Below are positions 1-8,244 of a DNA stretch of 64,000 bases, in pieces. The stretch covers positions 62,001 to 126,000 of the forward strand of contig NZ_WIPH01000005.1 in the NCBI RefSeq assembly GCF_009547075.1, given 5' to 3'. The notes under the pieces are model-generated. The model saw only the letters and a program-made list of their open reading frames with translations, was not told the origin of the DNA and made no database searches. Source of the stretch: Gluconobacter aidae (GTDB lineage: Bacteria > Pseudomonadota > Alphaproteobacteria > Acetobacterales > Acetobacteraceae). A program made the translations under genes and the position numbers. The stretch's first letter is position 1. Each line of letters opens with the position of its first letter.

Positions 1-116
1 GTGCGGGCATCCATCACATAAGTGGACATATGCCCGGCATACTGCGCTTTCGCAGATCCCAGACCCATGGCTGTCATGGCGCACAACAGAAAAGCTTTCT
101 GGAACGGGAAACGCAT
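1..116 (-). CDS. Exported protein, N-terminus only; probably D-alanyl-D-alanine carboxypeptidase
   Basis: Partial gene: 38 codons are visible before the left edge cuts it off. The start ATG at 116 opens a typical Sec signal peptide (basic MRFPFQK, a hydrophobic stretch, then GSAKA as the likely cleavage site), and the mature part begins QYAGHMSTYVMDAR. An in-frame ATG at 143 is an alternative start. The short mature segment resembles the start of penicillin-binding carboxypeptidases of the DacA/DacC type, where a strand ending in a D-A-R/T-G turn follows the signal peptide. A dac gene next to clpS-clpA is also common in alphaproteobacteria. The export signal is seen directly; the enzyme identity is inference from 14 mature residues and synteny. 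Confidence 0.5.
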   Translation of the reverse strand, partial: MRFPFQKAFLLCAMTAMGLGSAKAQYAGHMSTYVMDAR

Positions 117-359
117 TTGTCTGACAGCCTCTGAACGGAACATCGTCGCGGGAAAGGTTTCGGGCTCTAAAGCCACCTGCATTGCTGATACTTTAGGCGC
201 ATTAAAAACTTCCCGTCCACCAGCTTTGAAGGACTTTCCTTAATTTTTCGTAAGCAGGCGGCAAACGCGGCAGCATCATGGCGGAAGGCGCATAAAAACC
301 TCATTTCAGAGGCGCGCAGCCCTTCTCAAGACCGAAATTCGCACCATATCATACCAGTC
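117..359. other. Intergenic region between the divergent left-edge gene and clpS
   Basis: This 243-base gap should hold promoters for both directions. An open frame at 22-243 on plus overlaps the left-edge gene and has no recognisable protein character, so I do not call it. No convincing promoter hexamers, terminator or RNA gene was seen. Some alphaproteobacteria carry a phasin gene here; none is present. Confidence 0.4.
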
Positions 360-791
360 ATGTCTTCTTATGATCTTCCTCCCTGTCCGAATGGCCTTCT
401 CCGCGCCGCGTTCTCACGGCTCGAATCCCGCATGGGACCGGAGTCTCCCGACTCCATGCCACCTCATGGACCAGAAGACGGGGACGGGGATCAGGACCTT
501 GAAATCGGGGTGGTGGTGCGTCCCCGAACCCGGACACGCAAGCCTTCCATGTACAAGGTTCTGATGCTCAATGATGACTACACGCCAATGGAGTTCGTGG
601 TGCATGTCCTGGAGCGTTTCTTTTCCAAGACGCGCGATGAGGCGACGTCCATCATGCTTCAGGTCCATCAGCGTGGTGTTGGAATCTGCGGTGTGTTCAC
701 ATATGAAGTTGCCGAGAGCAAGGTGACACAGGTGATGGATCTGGCACGCCAGAACCAGCATCCCCTTCAGTGCACGATCGAGAAAGACTGA
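360..791 (+). CDS. clpS: ClpS, ATP-dependent Clp protease adaptor
   Basis: ClpS binds the ClpA N-domain and delivers N-end rule substrates with bulky hydrophobic N-termini to ClpAP in the cytoplasm. The conserved core begins at about residue 64 with [16 protein letters not shown] and continues through the helical region with [16 protein letters not shown] and a G-V-G-I-C-G stretch, all typical of the family. The C-terminal end ([11 protein letters not shown]) is also typical. The first 60 residues are acidic and proline-rich, longer than the usual ClpS tail, and no start has a clear ribosome binding site: ATG codons at 432 and 456 are alternatives to 360. clpA follows 129 bases downstream in the same direction, the standard pair. 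Confidence 0.93.
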   Translation: MSSYDLPPCPNGLLRAAFSRLESRMGPESPDSMPPHGPEDGDGDQDLEIGVVVRPRTRTRKPSMYKVLMLNDDYTPMEFVVHVLERFFSKTRDEATSIMLQVHQRGVGICGVFTYEVAESKVTQVMDLARQNQHPLQCTIEKD

Positions 792-920
792 TCCGTCCGA
801 CAGACAGAAAAGCACGGATGCAGGATAATTTGTTGTTTCCTGCTGCGTTTCTGACTGGCGTTACACGTTACTCCGCGACAAGATACCTTTCCTACGAGAG
901 GTCGAGAGGAGCGCTATCCC

Positions 921-3236
921 ATGCTGTCCCGTACGCTCGAACAGACGCTCCACCGCGCACTGACATTCGCAGGTGAGCGGCGTCACGAATATGCAACCCT
1001 CGAACATCTTCTGCTCGCGCTGACAGAGGACGACGATGCGCTGACGGTCTTCCGGGCATGCGGCATCGACCTCGACAAGCTGCGCTCCGACCTGAAGGAT
1101 TTTCTGGACAAGGATCTGGCGGGACTGGCGGCGGAACGCCCGACAGAACCCAAGCCGACCGCGGCCTTCCAGCGCGTGATCCAGCGGGCGGCGATCCATG
1201 TCCAGAGCACGGGTCGCGACGAAGTCACGGGCGCGAATGTCCTCGTGGCCCTGTTTGCCGAACGCGAAAGCCATGCCGTTTATTTCCTGCAGTTGCAGGA
1301 CATGACGCGACTCGACGCGGTCAATTTCATCTCCCACGGCATTGCCAAGGCTCCGGACCGTGGCGCGGGACGGCGTCCGGCCGCGGCTTCCAAGGACACG
1401 TCCGAGCGTGAGGAGCGCAAGGAAAGCACCAAGGAAGGCGCGCTGGCGACCTATTGCGTCGATCTGAACGAGCGGGCGCGTGAAGGGCGGATCGATCCGC
1501 TCATCGGCCGCGATCAGGAAATCGAACGCACGATCCAGATCCTGTGCCGCCGCACCAAGAACAACCCGCTCTATGTGGGTGATCCGGGCGTGGGCAAGAC
1601 GGCCATTGCCGAAGGTCTGGCCAAGCGGATCGTGGAAGGCGACGTGCCGGAAGTGCTGCTGAACAGCACGATCTACTCGCTCGACATGGGATCGCTTCTG
1701 GCTGGCACGCGCTATCGCGGCGATTTCGAAGAGCGGCTGAAGGCCGTCGTGACGGAAATGGACCAGACGCCGGGCGCGATCCTGTTCATCGACGAAATCC
1801 ATACGGTCATCGGCGCCGGGGCCACTTCCGGCGGTGCGATGGATGCCTCCAACCTGCTCAAGCCAGCCCTGGCTGCGGGAACGCTGCGATGCATCGGATC
1901 GACGACCTACAAGGAGTTTCGCCAGCATTTCGAGAAGGACCGGGCACTTGTGCGCCGCTTCCAGAAAATCGACGTGCCTGAGCCTTCCGTCGAAGACGCA
2001 ATCAAGATCCTGCGCGGCCTGAAAGGCAGTTACGAGAAGCATCACAAGGTCCGTTACACCGACGAGGCCCTGCGCGGCGCGGTCGAACTGGCGGCCAAGT
2101 ATGTTCATGACCGTAAACTGCCGGACAAGGCGATCGACGTGATCGACGAAGTCGGCGCGGCGCGGATGCTGGTGCCCGAGAACAAGCGCCGCAAGACGGT
2201 GACGCTGAAAGATGTGGAAGAGGCGATCGCCAAGATCGCCCGCATCCCTCCCAAAAGCGTCTCGGCTAATGACCGTGAGACCCTGCGCCACCTGGAGCGG
2301 GATCTCCGCAACATGGTCTTCGGGCAGGACAAGGCGATCGACGCACTGGCGGCGGCGATCAAGCTGTCCCGTGCGGGTCTGCGCGATGCGGAAAAGCCGA
2401 TCGGCAACTACCTGTTCTCCGGCCCCACGGGTGTCGGCAAGACGGAAGTCGCGAAACAGCTTTCCAACTCGCTTGGAATCGAGCTGATCCGCTTCGACAT
2501 GTCCGAATACATGGAGCGTCATTCGATCTCCCGCCTGATCGGTGCGCCGCCGGGTTATGTCGGGTTCGATCAGGGCGGTCTGCTGACGGATGCGATCGAC
2601 CAGCATCCTCATGCGGTCCTGCTTCTGGACGAAATCGAAAAGGCCCATCCGGACCTGTTCAATGTCCTGCTTCAGGTCATGGATCATGGTCGCCTGACGG
2701 ACCACAACGGCAAGGTCGTTGATTTCCGGAACGTGATCCTGATCATGACCACGAACGCGGGCGCGGCGGATCTGTCCAAGGAGACGATCGGATTTGGCCG
2801 GACCGTGCGCAGCGGTGAGGATGAAGAGGCAATCAAGCGGCTGTTTACGCCGGAATTCCGCAACCGTCTGGATGCGATCATTCCATTCGCCAACCTGACG
2901 CCGGAAACGGTGGGCCGCGTGGTCGAGAAGTTCGTGTTGCAGCTTGAGGCGCAGCTTGCCGATCGTCATGTCACGATCGAGATCTCCTCGAGCGCGAAAG
3001 AGTGGTTGGCCGAGCGCGGATATGACCGCCTGTATGGCGCACGTCCTCTGGGCCGCGTCATTCAGGAGCACATCAAGAAACCGCTGGCGGAAGAGCTGCT
3101 CTTCGGGCGGCTTGCTCAGGGTGGCGCCGTGAAGATCGGCATGAAGAACGGCGCGCTCGACTTCGACATCATCGAAGGTCGGGACAGCGCCAGGGGCGAG
3201 GATGGGGCTTCCAAGAAAGACGAAGCGACAAACTGA
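921..3236 (+). CDS. clpA: ClpA, ATP-dependent Clp protease ATP-binding subunit
   Basis: Hexameric AAA+ unfoldase that feeds substrates into ClpP. The 771 residues are normal for ClpA. They contain the N-terminal Clp-N repeat ([29 protein letters not shown]), a first AAA+ module with Walker A GDPGVGKT at 220-227 and Walker B LFIDEIH, and a second module with Walker A GPTGVGKT at 501-508 and Walker [11 protein letters not shown]. The C-terminal D2-small domain ([11 protein letters not shown]) is complete. The lack of a long coiled-coil middle domain separates it from ClpB. It lies directly after clpS and ends in a strong hairpin terminator. The C-terminal tail is charged and variable. Confidence 0.97.
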   Translation: MLSRTLEQTLHRALTFAGERRHEYATLEHLLLALTEDDDALTVFRACGIDLDKLRSDLKDFLDKDLAGLAAERPTEPKPTAAFQRVIQRAAIHVQSTGRDEVTGANVLVALFAERESHAVYFLQLQDMTRLDAVNFISHGIAKAPDRGAGRRPAAASKDTSEREERKESTKEGALATYCVDLNERAREGRIDPLIGRDQEIERTIQILCRRTKNNPLYVGDPGVGKTAIAEGLAKRIVEGDVPEVLLNSTIYSLDMGSLLAGTRYRGDFEERLKAVVTEMDQTPGAILFIDEIHTVIGAGATSGGAMDASNLLKPALAAGTLRCIGSTTYKEFRQHFEKDRALVRRFQKIDVPEPSVEDAIKILRGLKGSYEKHHKVRYTDEALRGAVELAAKYVHDRKLPDKAIDVIDEVGAARMLVPENKRRKTVTLKDVEEAIAKIARIPPKSVSANDRETLRHLERDLRNMVFGQDKAIDALAAAIKLSRAGLRDAEKPIGNYLFSGPTGVGKTEVAKQLSNSLGIELIRFDMSEYMERHSISRLIGAPPGYVGFDQGGLLTDAIDQHPHAVLLLDEIEKAHPDLFNVLLQVMDHGRLTDHNGKVVDFRNVILIMTTNAGAADLSKETIGFGRTVRSGEDEEAIKRLFTPEFRNRLDAIIPFANLTPETVGRVVEKFVLQLEAQLADRHVTIEISSSAKEWLAERGYDRLYGARPLGRVIQEHIKKPLAEELLFGRLAQGGAVKIGMKNGALDFDIIEGRDSARGEDGASKKDEATN

Positions 3237-3252
3237 AGCCCTTTCCAACAAG

Positions 3253-3292
3253 AAAAAGGCCCGGTGAGACACTGTCTCGCCGGGCCTTTTTC
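3253..3292. terminator. Bidirectional terminator between clpA and the DUF3465 gene
   Basis: A long GC-rich inverted repeat (AAAAAGGCCCGG with its complement, extended by TGAGAC/GTCTC) is flanked by A and T runs. It sits 16 bases after the clpA stop and next to the stop of the convergent gene, so it can end transcription from both sides. Confidence 0.92.
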
Positions 3293-3293
3293 G

Positions 3294-3788
3294 TTACTGG
3301 TACCGGGTGCCGTTCACGACCACATAGCCGGGCCAGCGCCATTTGCGGCTCGTGCCGTGATGGGTCCAGTCCACACCCTGACGACGCAGGCTGTCGTAGT
3401 AATACCGCCCCTGCACTTCGACCTGATCGCCCTTGTTGACCCAGGGCCATTGGGGGGCGTTCATCTCATCGAGGTCGGAGACGATCCGGATGGAAACACC
3501 CTGCCCGACCGACACATAGAAATAGCCATGCCAGCCGCTGCGGGTCCGTCTGGCCTTTGGAGAAATGGCGAGGACCTGTCCGCACAGATGCTCGGGAAGA
3601 TCGATGCGGGTGGGGCCGGACTGCTCAAGCCCCTGCTGATCCGCAAGGAAACGGGCATTATCGCAGGTGGCAGGCATGTCGTGGGGGGCCTGGCGTGTCA
3701 GGGCCTGCCCGAAAAGACCCTGCGCGGACGCGGCGAAGGGGGCGCACAGCAGGGCTGCGGCAACTGCGGGGAGCAGACGGAATGTCAT
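3294..3788 (-). CDS. Secreted DUF3465-like protein of unknown function
   Basis: A 164-residue protein with a clear Sec signal peptide (MTFRLLPAVAAALLCAPFAASA). The start ATG at 3788 has an AGGAG site seven bases upstream; an upstream extension of the frame to 3872 lacks these features. The mature part has the layout of DUF3465 proteins: a G-Q-V-L-x-I strand, a region resembling an OB-fold, a GDQVEVQGRYYY segment, and a C-terminal VDWTHH plus GYVVVNGTRYQ. These proteins are small and periplasmic with no established function, and none is assigned here. It converges on clpA across a shared terminator. Two cysteines in the mature part could form a disulfide. Confidence 0.72.
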   Translation of the reverse strand: MTFRLLPAVAAALLCAPFAASAQGLFGQALTRQAPHDMPATCDNARFLADQQGLEQSGPTRIDLPEHLCGQVLAISPKARRTRSGWHGYFYVSVGQGVSIRIVSDLDEMNAPQWPWVNKGDQVEVQGRYYYDSLRRQGVDWTHHGTSRKWRWPGYVVVNGTRYQ

Positions 3789-3852
3789 GGAGCTTCTCCT
3801 GTCTGGGCGGCCCTGGGCGATGTTCTGCCGCCAGCGGAAAGGACCCGGACAC

Positions 3853-3886
3853 AAAAAAGCCCGCCCCGACACGGGAACGGGCTTTC
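3853..3886 (-). terminator. Terminator after the bactofilin gene
   Basis: Read on the minus strand, AAGCCCG pairs with CGGGCTT around a short loop and is followed by a T run (TTTTTTG). It lies about 20 bases beyond the bactofilin stop codon. Confidence 0.75.
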
Positions 3887-3905
3887 TGCTGGTCCGGAAA
3901 ACGGA

Positions 3906-4598
3906 TCAGGGGGCTTCGCTGGCACCTTCACCAGCAGCCGGGCCGGCCTTGGCGGCGTCGCTGGCAGCCGGGCGTATGGGCGCACCATCCGTAATCATTT
4001 CGAGCTGACCGGTGATCTGCCCCCCGTCCTCGACCTGCAGGCGACGGCACTTCACCTTGCCGATCAGACGGCCGGTGGAGCGGATCGTCAGGCTGCCATT
4101 GACGGTCAGGGTGCCGTCAATCGTGCCGGCCAGTTCCGCGTCCTCGACTTCAACACCACCGCGGAAGACGCCGCCATGCGTGACCTGAAGCTCGCTGGCC
4201 TGGATCATGCTGGATTCGACGGTCCCTTCGACCACGAGGCGCTCGGCGTCCTGCACCGAACCCTGGACGCTGATGCCACGGCCCACGACGAGCGTGCGGC
4301 GCTCCGGACCGGTCTGGCGGGGTGCGCCCGGAACGGCGGCCGCACCAGGGCGCGGAGCCCCTGCCGGCATCGCGCCCGTCGGAGAGTTGGGGGACGGCGG
4401 TGTCGGAAAAGGGGTACGACCCATGGGAGCGGGGTCCTTCTGCTGGTTGGGCTGCTGGGGACTGGCAGGCGATCCGGATCCTGACGCGGGAGCCGTCTGG
4501 CTGGGAGCGTCCGGCCGGTTGGGGAAAATGGGCTGTCCTGCGAGCTTGCTGTTCTCTGCAGGTTTGGAGTCATCTTCCGGTTTGCGTCTTCTGAACAA
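3906..4598 (-). CDS. Bactofilin family cytoskeletal protein
   Basis: Bactofilins polymerise without nucleotide into filaments through a right-handed beta-helix and act as scaffolds for cell wall or polar machinery. The 230-residue product has a charged, proline- and glutamine-rich N-terminal tail (about residues 1-95), a beta-helical core (about 98-205: RRTLVVGRGISVQGSV, then short repeating strands with V-E-G-T-V and I-D-G-T-L-T-V turns), and an alanine-rich C-tail. The frame opens with TTG at 4598. No ATG or GTG lies between that codon and an in-frame TAG 20 codons upstream, and a GCGGGG site sits five bases before the TTG. No M23 peptidase gene is adjacent, unlike many bactofilin loci, so its partner cannot be inferred. 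Confidence 0.88.
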   Translation of the reverse strand: MFRRRKPEDDSKPAENSKLAGQPIFPNRPDAPSQTAPASGSGSPASPQQPNQQKDPAPMGRTPFPTPPSPNSPTGAMPAGAPRPGAAAVPGAPRQTGPERRTLVVGRGISVQGSVQDAERLVVEGTVESSMIQASELQVTHGGVFRGGVEVEDAELAGTIDGTLTVNGSLTIRSTGRLIGKVKCRRLQVEDGGQITGQLEMITDGAPIRPAASDAAKAGPAAGEGASEAP

Positions 4599-4896
4599 GG
4601 AAACCCCGCTGCGGATCTGGAAAAGAACACTCTCTGTCTAGGACATCTCCCGTATGTTCCATCGCGAGGGCGGAACAGTCAGGTCGGGCCTTTCGACAAC
4701 GCTACACGCTCACCACCCGGCGGGACAAGACGCGCATTTCCATAAATGTGCCGAATGGCCACGCAGGAAAACGGCGCCGGATGGACCGGGAGTTGGCGTG
4801 AACCCACAGGGGACCTATGATCGTGTTGATTTAATGGCGCAGTCCGCCCGTTAAATGTTTTTTTCTGAAGTTTTCAGCGACCTGACCGGAGTTCCA
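4599..4896. other. Divergent intergenic region, bactofilin / PfkB kinase
   Basis: A 298-base gap with starts on both sides. An AT-rich stretch at about 4818-4870 precedes the kinase and is the likeliest promoter area. I see no clear terminator, repeat or RNA structure, and the short open frames inside it have no protein-like character. Confidence 0.35.
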
Positions 4897-5877
4897 ATGT
4901 CTGCACCCCAGCATGACCTTCTGTGTATCGGCAATGCCATCGTCGACGTTCTCGCCCCTGTGGGCCAGGATCTGATCGACGGGCTTGGCGCCGCTGCCGG
5001 GAGCATGACCCTGATTGACGCTCCTACGGCGCATGCCATCGAAAGCCGTGTCGATATCGAAAATGTGACCGGCGGCGGTTCCGGCGCGAACACCGCCGTC
5101 GTGGCGGCCCGCATGGGCGCAAAGGTTGCGTATCTCGGCAAGGTGACGGCTGACGAAGCCGGCGACCACTTCACACGTGACATCCGCGAGCAGGGCATCA
5201 CCTTCCCGTCCGAGCCGCTGCCGGCCGCCGATGGCACCCCGACCGCACGCTGCATCGTTCTGGTCACGCCGGAAGGCCAGCGGACGATGTTCACCTATCT
5301 CGGTGCCTGCACGGAGTTCACACCCGAGGACGTGCACGAATCCGTCGTGGCCGATGCGGCGATCACCTATCTGGAAGGCTATCTGTACGACAAGCCGCAG
5401 GCCCAGGAAGCATTCGAACACGCTGCCCGCCTGGCCCGCAAGGCCAACCGTCAGGTCGCCCTGACGCTGTCCGACACGTTCTGTGTGGAACGCCATCGCG
5501 CTGCCTTCCACGAACTTGTGGCCGGTCATGTGGACATCCTGTTCGCCAACGAAGCCGAACTTCTGGCCCTGTATGAAGTCACCGATTTCGAAGAGGCCGT
5601 CGCACAGGTCTCCGCCGAGACGAAGCTGGCCGTCATCACGCGCGGCGAGAAGGGCGCGGTCGTGATCGGCGACGGAGAGCGCCATGACGTGCCGACGACC
5701 GAAGTGAAGGTCGTGGACACCACGGGCGCCGGTGACGCATTCGCCGCGGGCTTCCTCGCCGGTCTGAGCAGGAAGCATGACCTCGTGACCTGCGCGAAGC
5801 TGGGTAATCAGGCTGCCGGCGAGATCATCACGCGCTATGGCGCGCGCCCGACCGAGGCGTTTACGCTGACGGCCTGA
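4897..5877 (+). CDS. PfkB family carbohydrate/adenosine kinase
   Basis: A ribokinase-fold kinase that phosphorylates a sugar or nucleoside hydroxyl with ATP; orthologues in alphaproteobacteria are usually named adenosine kinase. The 326 residues include the N-terminal nucleoside-binding motif (GNAIVDVLAPV), the glycine-rich GGGSGANTAVVAARMGA, and the C-terminal PfkB signature DTTGAGDAFAAGF with the catalytic aspartate. The ATG at 4897 has GGAG five bases upstream, better than an in-frame ATG at 4855. The sequence shows the fold and active site; substrate choice between adenosine and a sugar is a family-level inference. It stands alone, convergent with hpnK. Confidence 0.85.
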   Translation: MSAPQHDLLCIGNAIVDVLAPVGQDLIDGLGAAAGSMTLIDAPTAHAIESRVDIENVTGGGSGANTAVVAARMGAKVAYLGKVTADEAGDHFTRDIREQGITFPSEPLPAADGTPTARCIVLVTPEGQRTMFTYLGACTEFTPEDVHESVVADAAITYLEGYLYDKPQAQEAFEHAARLARKANRQVALTLSDTFCVERHRAAFHELVAGHVDILFANEAELLALYEVTDFEEAVAQVSAETKLAVITRGEKGAVVIGDGERHDVPTTEVKVVDTTGAGDAFAAGFLAGLSRKHDLVTCAKLGNQAAGEIITRYGARPTEAFTLTA

Positions 5878-5909
5878 GGCTTACCCTGCCCCGCCGGTCA
5901 GGGCCGGTC

Positions 5910-6746
5910 TTACAGATCGGCCCAGCCGATGCGGGCGACCCCAGACCGGTCGAATGACGCCCGCACAGCCGGGTCCAGAAGGGCGGCCAGCTCGCCTTCC
6001 TGCTCATAGCCCGGCATGAAGCGCTTCATCATGGCGTTCTGGGCTGTGGCGGGGTGAAAGTAGATTTCGCTCGTGCCAGCCGGCAGGCGCGGAATGAGGC
6101 CGCGAATATGATCCGGCGTCATATGGCCGGACCAGCGCAGACCGAAACACCAGTCATTGGTCTTCAGACCCGCTTTGCGGATCTGGTGACGCAGGACGCC
6201 GATCCAGTGACGCAGGGCACGATCTCCCAGCGTGTCGTTGGCTTCAACAGGCTCCGGCGGCTCAAAGGGCGAGCGCACCGCCTGCAGTCCATGCTCCAGC
6301 CCGGCCTCGATCAGGAAACGTCCCACGGTCGGATGCAGATGCATGTGCTTGTGGGCGTTGGCATGATCGAGCGTCAGCCCGCTCCCGGCGAAAGCCCGAA
6401 ACTGGGCGACGATCTCGCGGCGCAGGGCCTTGCGCGCGGCCGGGCAGAAGAAATACTCGACACCCAGACGCAACTGGTTGCGCCCGAACCACCCCTGCTC
6501 ATCCGTGATGGCAGGCAGATCGAGCACGGACTTGCCCTCGATCGCCACGACATGCAGTCCGACCTTCAGATCCGGCATGGTCTTCGCACGCCGGATGGCA
6601 TCTTCGGCGGCATCGCCCGCGACCATCAGGCTGGTCGTGGACAGGATGCCGTTGCGATGGGCCTGTTCGATGGCCTCGTTGACTTCAAGGCTCATGCCGA
6701 AATCGTCTGCGGATACGATGGCGCGGCGAAGGGTGCTGGATGTCAT
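5910..6746 (-). CDS. hpnK: HpnK, hopanoid biosynthesis ChbG/YdjC-type deacetylase
   Basis: In the established pathway HpnK removes the acetyl group from N-acetylglucosaminyl bacteriohopanetetrol made by HpnI, giving the glucosaminyl form. The 278-residue product is a YdjC/ChbG TIM-barrel deacetylase. It has the metal-binding SADDFGMS near the N-terminus, LKVGLHVV, and DHANAHKHMHLHP in the middle with its histidine cluster, plus a C-terminal EIYFHPA motif. Start chosen at the ATG at 6746; an in-frame GTG at 6758 is possible, and neither has a good ribosome binding site. It is last in the hpnM-hpnI-hpnJ-hpnK run, but a terminator-like hairpin separates it from hpnJ. Confidence 0.92.
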   Translation of the reverse strand: MTSSTLRRAIVSADDFGMSLEVNEAIEQAHRNGILSTTSLMVAGDAAEDAIRRAKTMPDLKVGLHVVAIEGKSVLDLPAITDEQGWFGRNQLRLGVEYFFCPAARKALRREIVAQFRAFAGSGLTLDHANAHKHMHLHPTVGRFLIEAGLEHGLQAVRSPFEPPEPVEANDTLGDRALRHWIGVLRHQIRKAGLKTNDWCFGLRWSGHMTPDHIRGLIPRLPAGTSEIYFHPATAQNAMMKRFMPGYEQEGELAALLDPAVRASFDRSGVARIGWADL

Positions 6747-6759
6747 GGAAGGTCTCACG

Positions 6760-6791
6760 AAAAAGGGGCCACGACATCTGCCATGGCCCCT
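6760..6791 (-). terminator. Intrinsic terminator-like hairpin between hpnJ and hpnK
   Basis: On the minus strand AGGGGCCA pairs with TGGCCCCT (8 bp) around a 12-base loop and is followed at once by TTTT. It lies 29 bases after the hpnJ stop and only about 14 bases before the hpnK start, so it could end most transcripts before hpnK. Confidence 0.75.
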
Positions 6792-6819
6792 GGGTAGTAT
6801 CCGGTCAAACGCGCACTGT

Positions 6820-8244
6820 TCAGGCGGCGTGACGGTCCTTGAGGAACTGGAAAAACTCCACGCCCTCGCGCAGACGACGCTTCATCATCTGCGGGCTGCG
6901 GACCATCTCGTTGACGATCGAGGCGATCTTGGAGCCACGGAAGTAGAACTTGCGATAGAATTCCTCGACGCTCTCGAAGATTTCCGTATGCGACAGATGC
7001 GGGTAGTGCAGCGGAGCGATCTGCACGCCGCTCTCATCGATCAGTTCGGCTTCCGCCTCGTTCAGCCAGCCGTTTTCCGTCGCCTGCTTGTGCAGGAACG
7101 TGCCCGGATACGGCGCGGCCAGGGAAACCTGTAGGGTATGCGGGTTGATTTCCTTGGCGAACTCGATCGTCTCCTGGATGGTCTCCTTCGTCTCACCCGG
7201 CAGGCCGACGATGAAGGTCCCGTGGATCTTGATGCCCAGCTTGTGGCAGTTGCGCGTGAATTCCTTGGCGGTCTCGACGCGCATGCCCTTCTTGATGTTG
7301 TGCAGGATCTGCTGGTTGCCGCTCTCATAGCCAACCAGCAGCAGGCGCAGGCCGTTCTCCTTGAGAACCTTCAGGGTCTCGTAAGGAACATTCGCCTTGG
7401 CGTTGCAGGACCAGGTGACACCGAGCTTGCCCATTTCACGGGCAATGGCTTCCGCGCGCGGCAGGTCGTCCGTGAAGGTGTCATCATCGAACATGAATTC
7501 CTGCACTTCCGGGAAGTACTGCTTGGCCAGACGCACTTCGGCAGCCACATGCTCGGGGCTGCGAGTCCGGTAGCGGTGCCCGCCAACCGTCTGCGGCCAC
7601 AGGCAGAACGTGCAGCGCGACTTGCAGCCACGGCCCGTATAGATCGAAATGTAGGGGTGCTTCAGATAGCCGATGAAGTAGTCGTTGATGTTCAGGTCAC
7701 GCTTGTAGACCTCGGTCACGAACGGCAGGCTGTCCATGTCCTCGATCATCGCGCGATCCTTGTTCGCGATGATCTCACCCTTCTCGTTGCGCCAGGTGAT
7801 GCCGTCCACTTCAGCGAGCGGCTTGCCCTCGGCGATTTCCTTGATGGTGAAGTCGAACTCGTTGCGGGCCACGAAATCGATCGGGCCGCCTTTCTCCATG
7901 CTCTCCGTAGGCTGGACGGCAACCTTCGCGCCCACCATGCCGATCATCAGCTTGGGATTCGCATCCTTGAGCATCTGGGCGACGCGCACGTCGGATGCAA
8001 AGGACGGCGTGGAGGTGTGCATGACGACGAGATCACGGTTCTTCACGTCTTCGAGAATGGGATCCATGCCCATCTTGGCCGGCGGCGCATCGATCAGGCG
8101 CGATCCGGGAACGAGCGCGGCAGGCTGAGCCAGCCATGTCGGATACCAGAAGGACTTGATCTCACGCTTCGCCTGGTAGCGGGAGCCAGCGCCGCCATCG
8201 AAGCCGTCGAAGGAAGGAGGCTGGAGAAAAAGGGTTCTCATCAT
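6820..8244 (-). CDS. hpnJ: HpnJ, B12-binding-type radical SAM hopanoid enzyme
   Basis: HpnJ is the radical SAM enzyme needed for the last step to bacteriohopanetetrol cyclitol ether, acting on the glucosaminyl side chain. The 474-residue product has an N-terminal B12-binding-like Rossmann region (about residues 1-190), then the SAM domain with the CxxxCxxC cluster ligands at Cys207, Cys211 and Cys214. A glycine-rich SAM-binding region (GTFIVGLPGET) follows. The ATG at 8244 has AGGAG nine bases upstream and overlaps the hpnI stop by four bases (ATGA), indicating translational coupling. A second ATG directly follows the first. Confidence 0.94.
   Translation of the reverse strand: MMRTLFLQPPSFDGFDGGAGSRYQAKREIKSFWYPTWLAQPAALVPGSRLIDAPPAKMGMDPILEDVKNRDLVVMHTSTPSFASDVRVAQMLKDANPKLMIGMVGAKVAVQPTESMEKGGPIDFVARNEFDFTIKEIAEGKPLAEVDGITWRNEKGEIIANKDRAMIEDMDSLPFVTEVYKRDLNINDYFIGYLKHPYISIYTGRGCKSRCTFCLWPQTVGGHRYRTRSPEHVAAEVRLAKQYFPEVQEFMFDDDTFTDDLPRAEAIAREMGKLGVTWSCNAKANVPYETLKVLKENGLRLLLVGYESGNQQILHNIKKGMRVETAKEFTRNCHKLGIKIHGTFIVGLPGETKETIQETIEFAKEINPHTLQVSLAAPYPGTFLHKQATENGWLNEAEAELIDESGVQIAPLHYPHLSHTEIFESVEEFYRKFYFRGSKIASIVNEMVRSPQMMKRRLREGVEFFQFLKDRHAA

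Noticed and set aside
861-3272. An 803-codon open frame antisense to clpA
   Set aside because: It is a shadow of the well-conserved clpA gene in a GC-rich genome and has no recognisable protein features.
4654-4854. A short open frame in the bactofilin/kinase gap
   Set aside because: No ribosome binding site, odd composition, and no family match.
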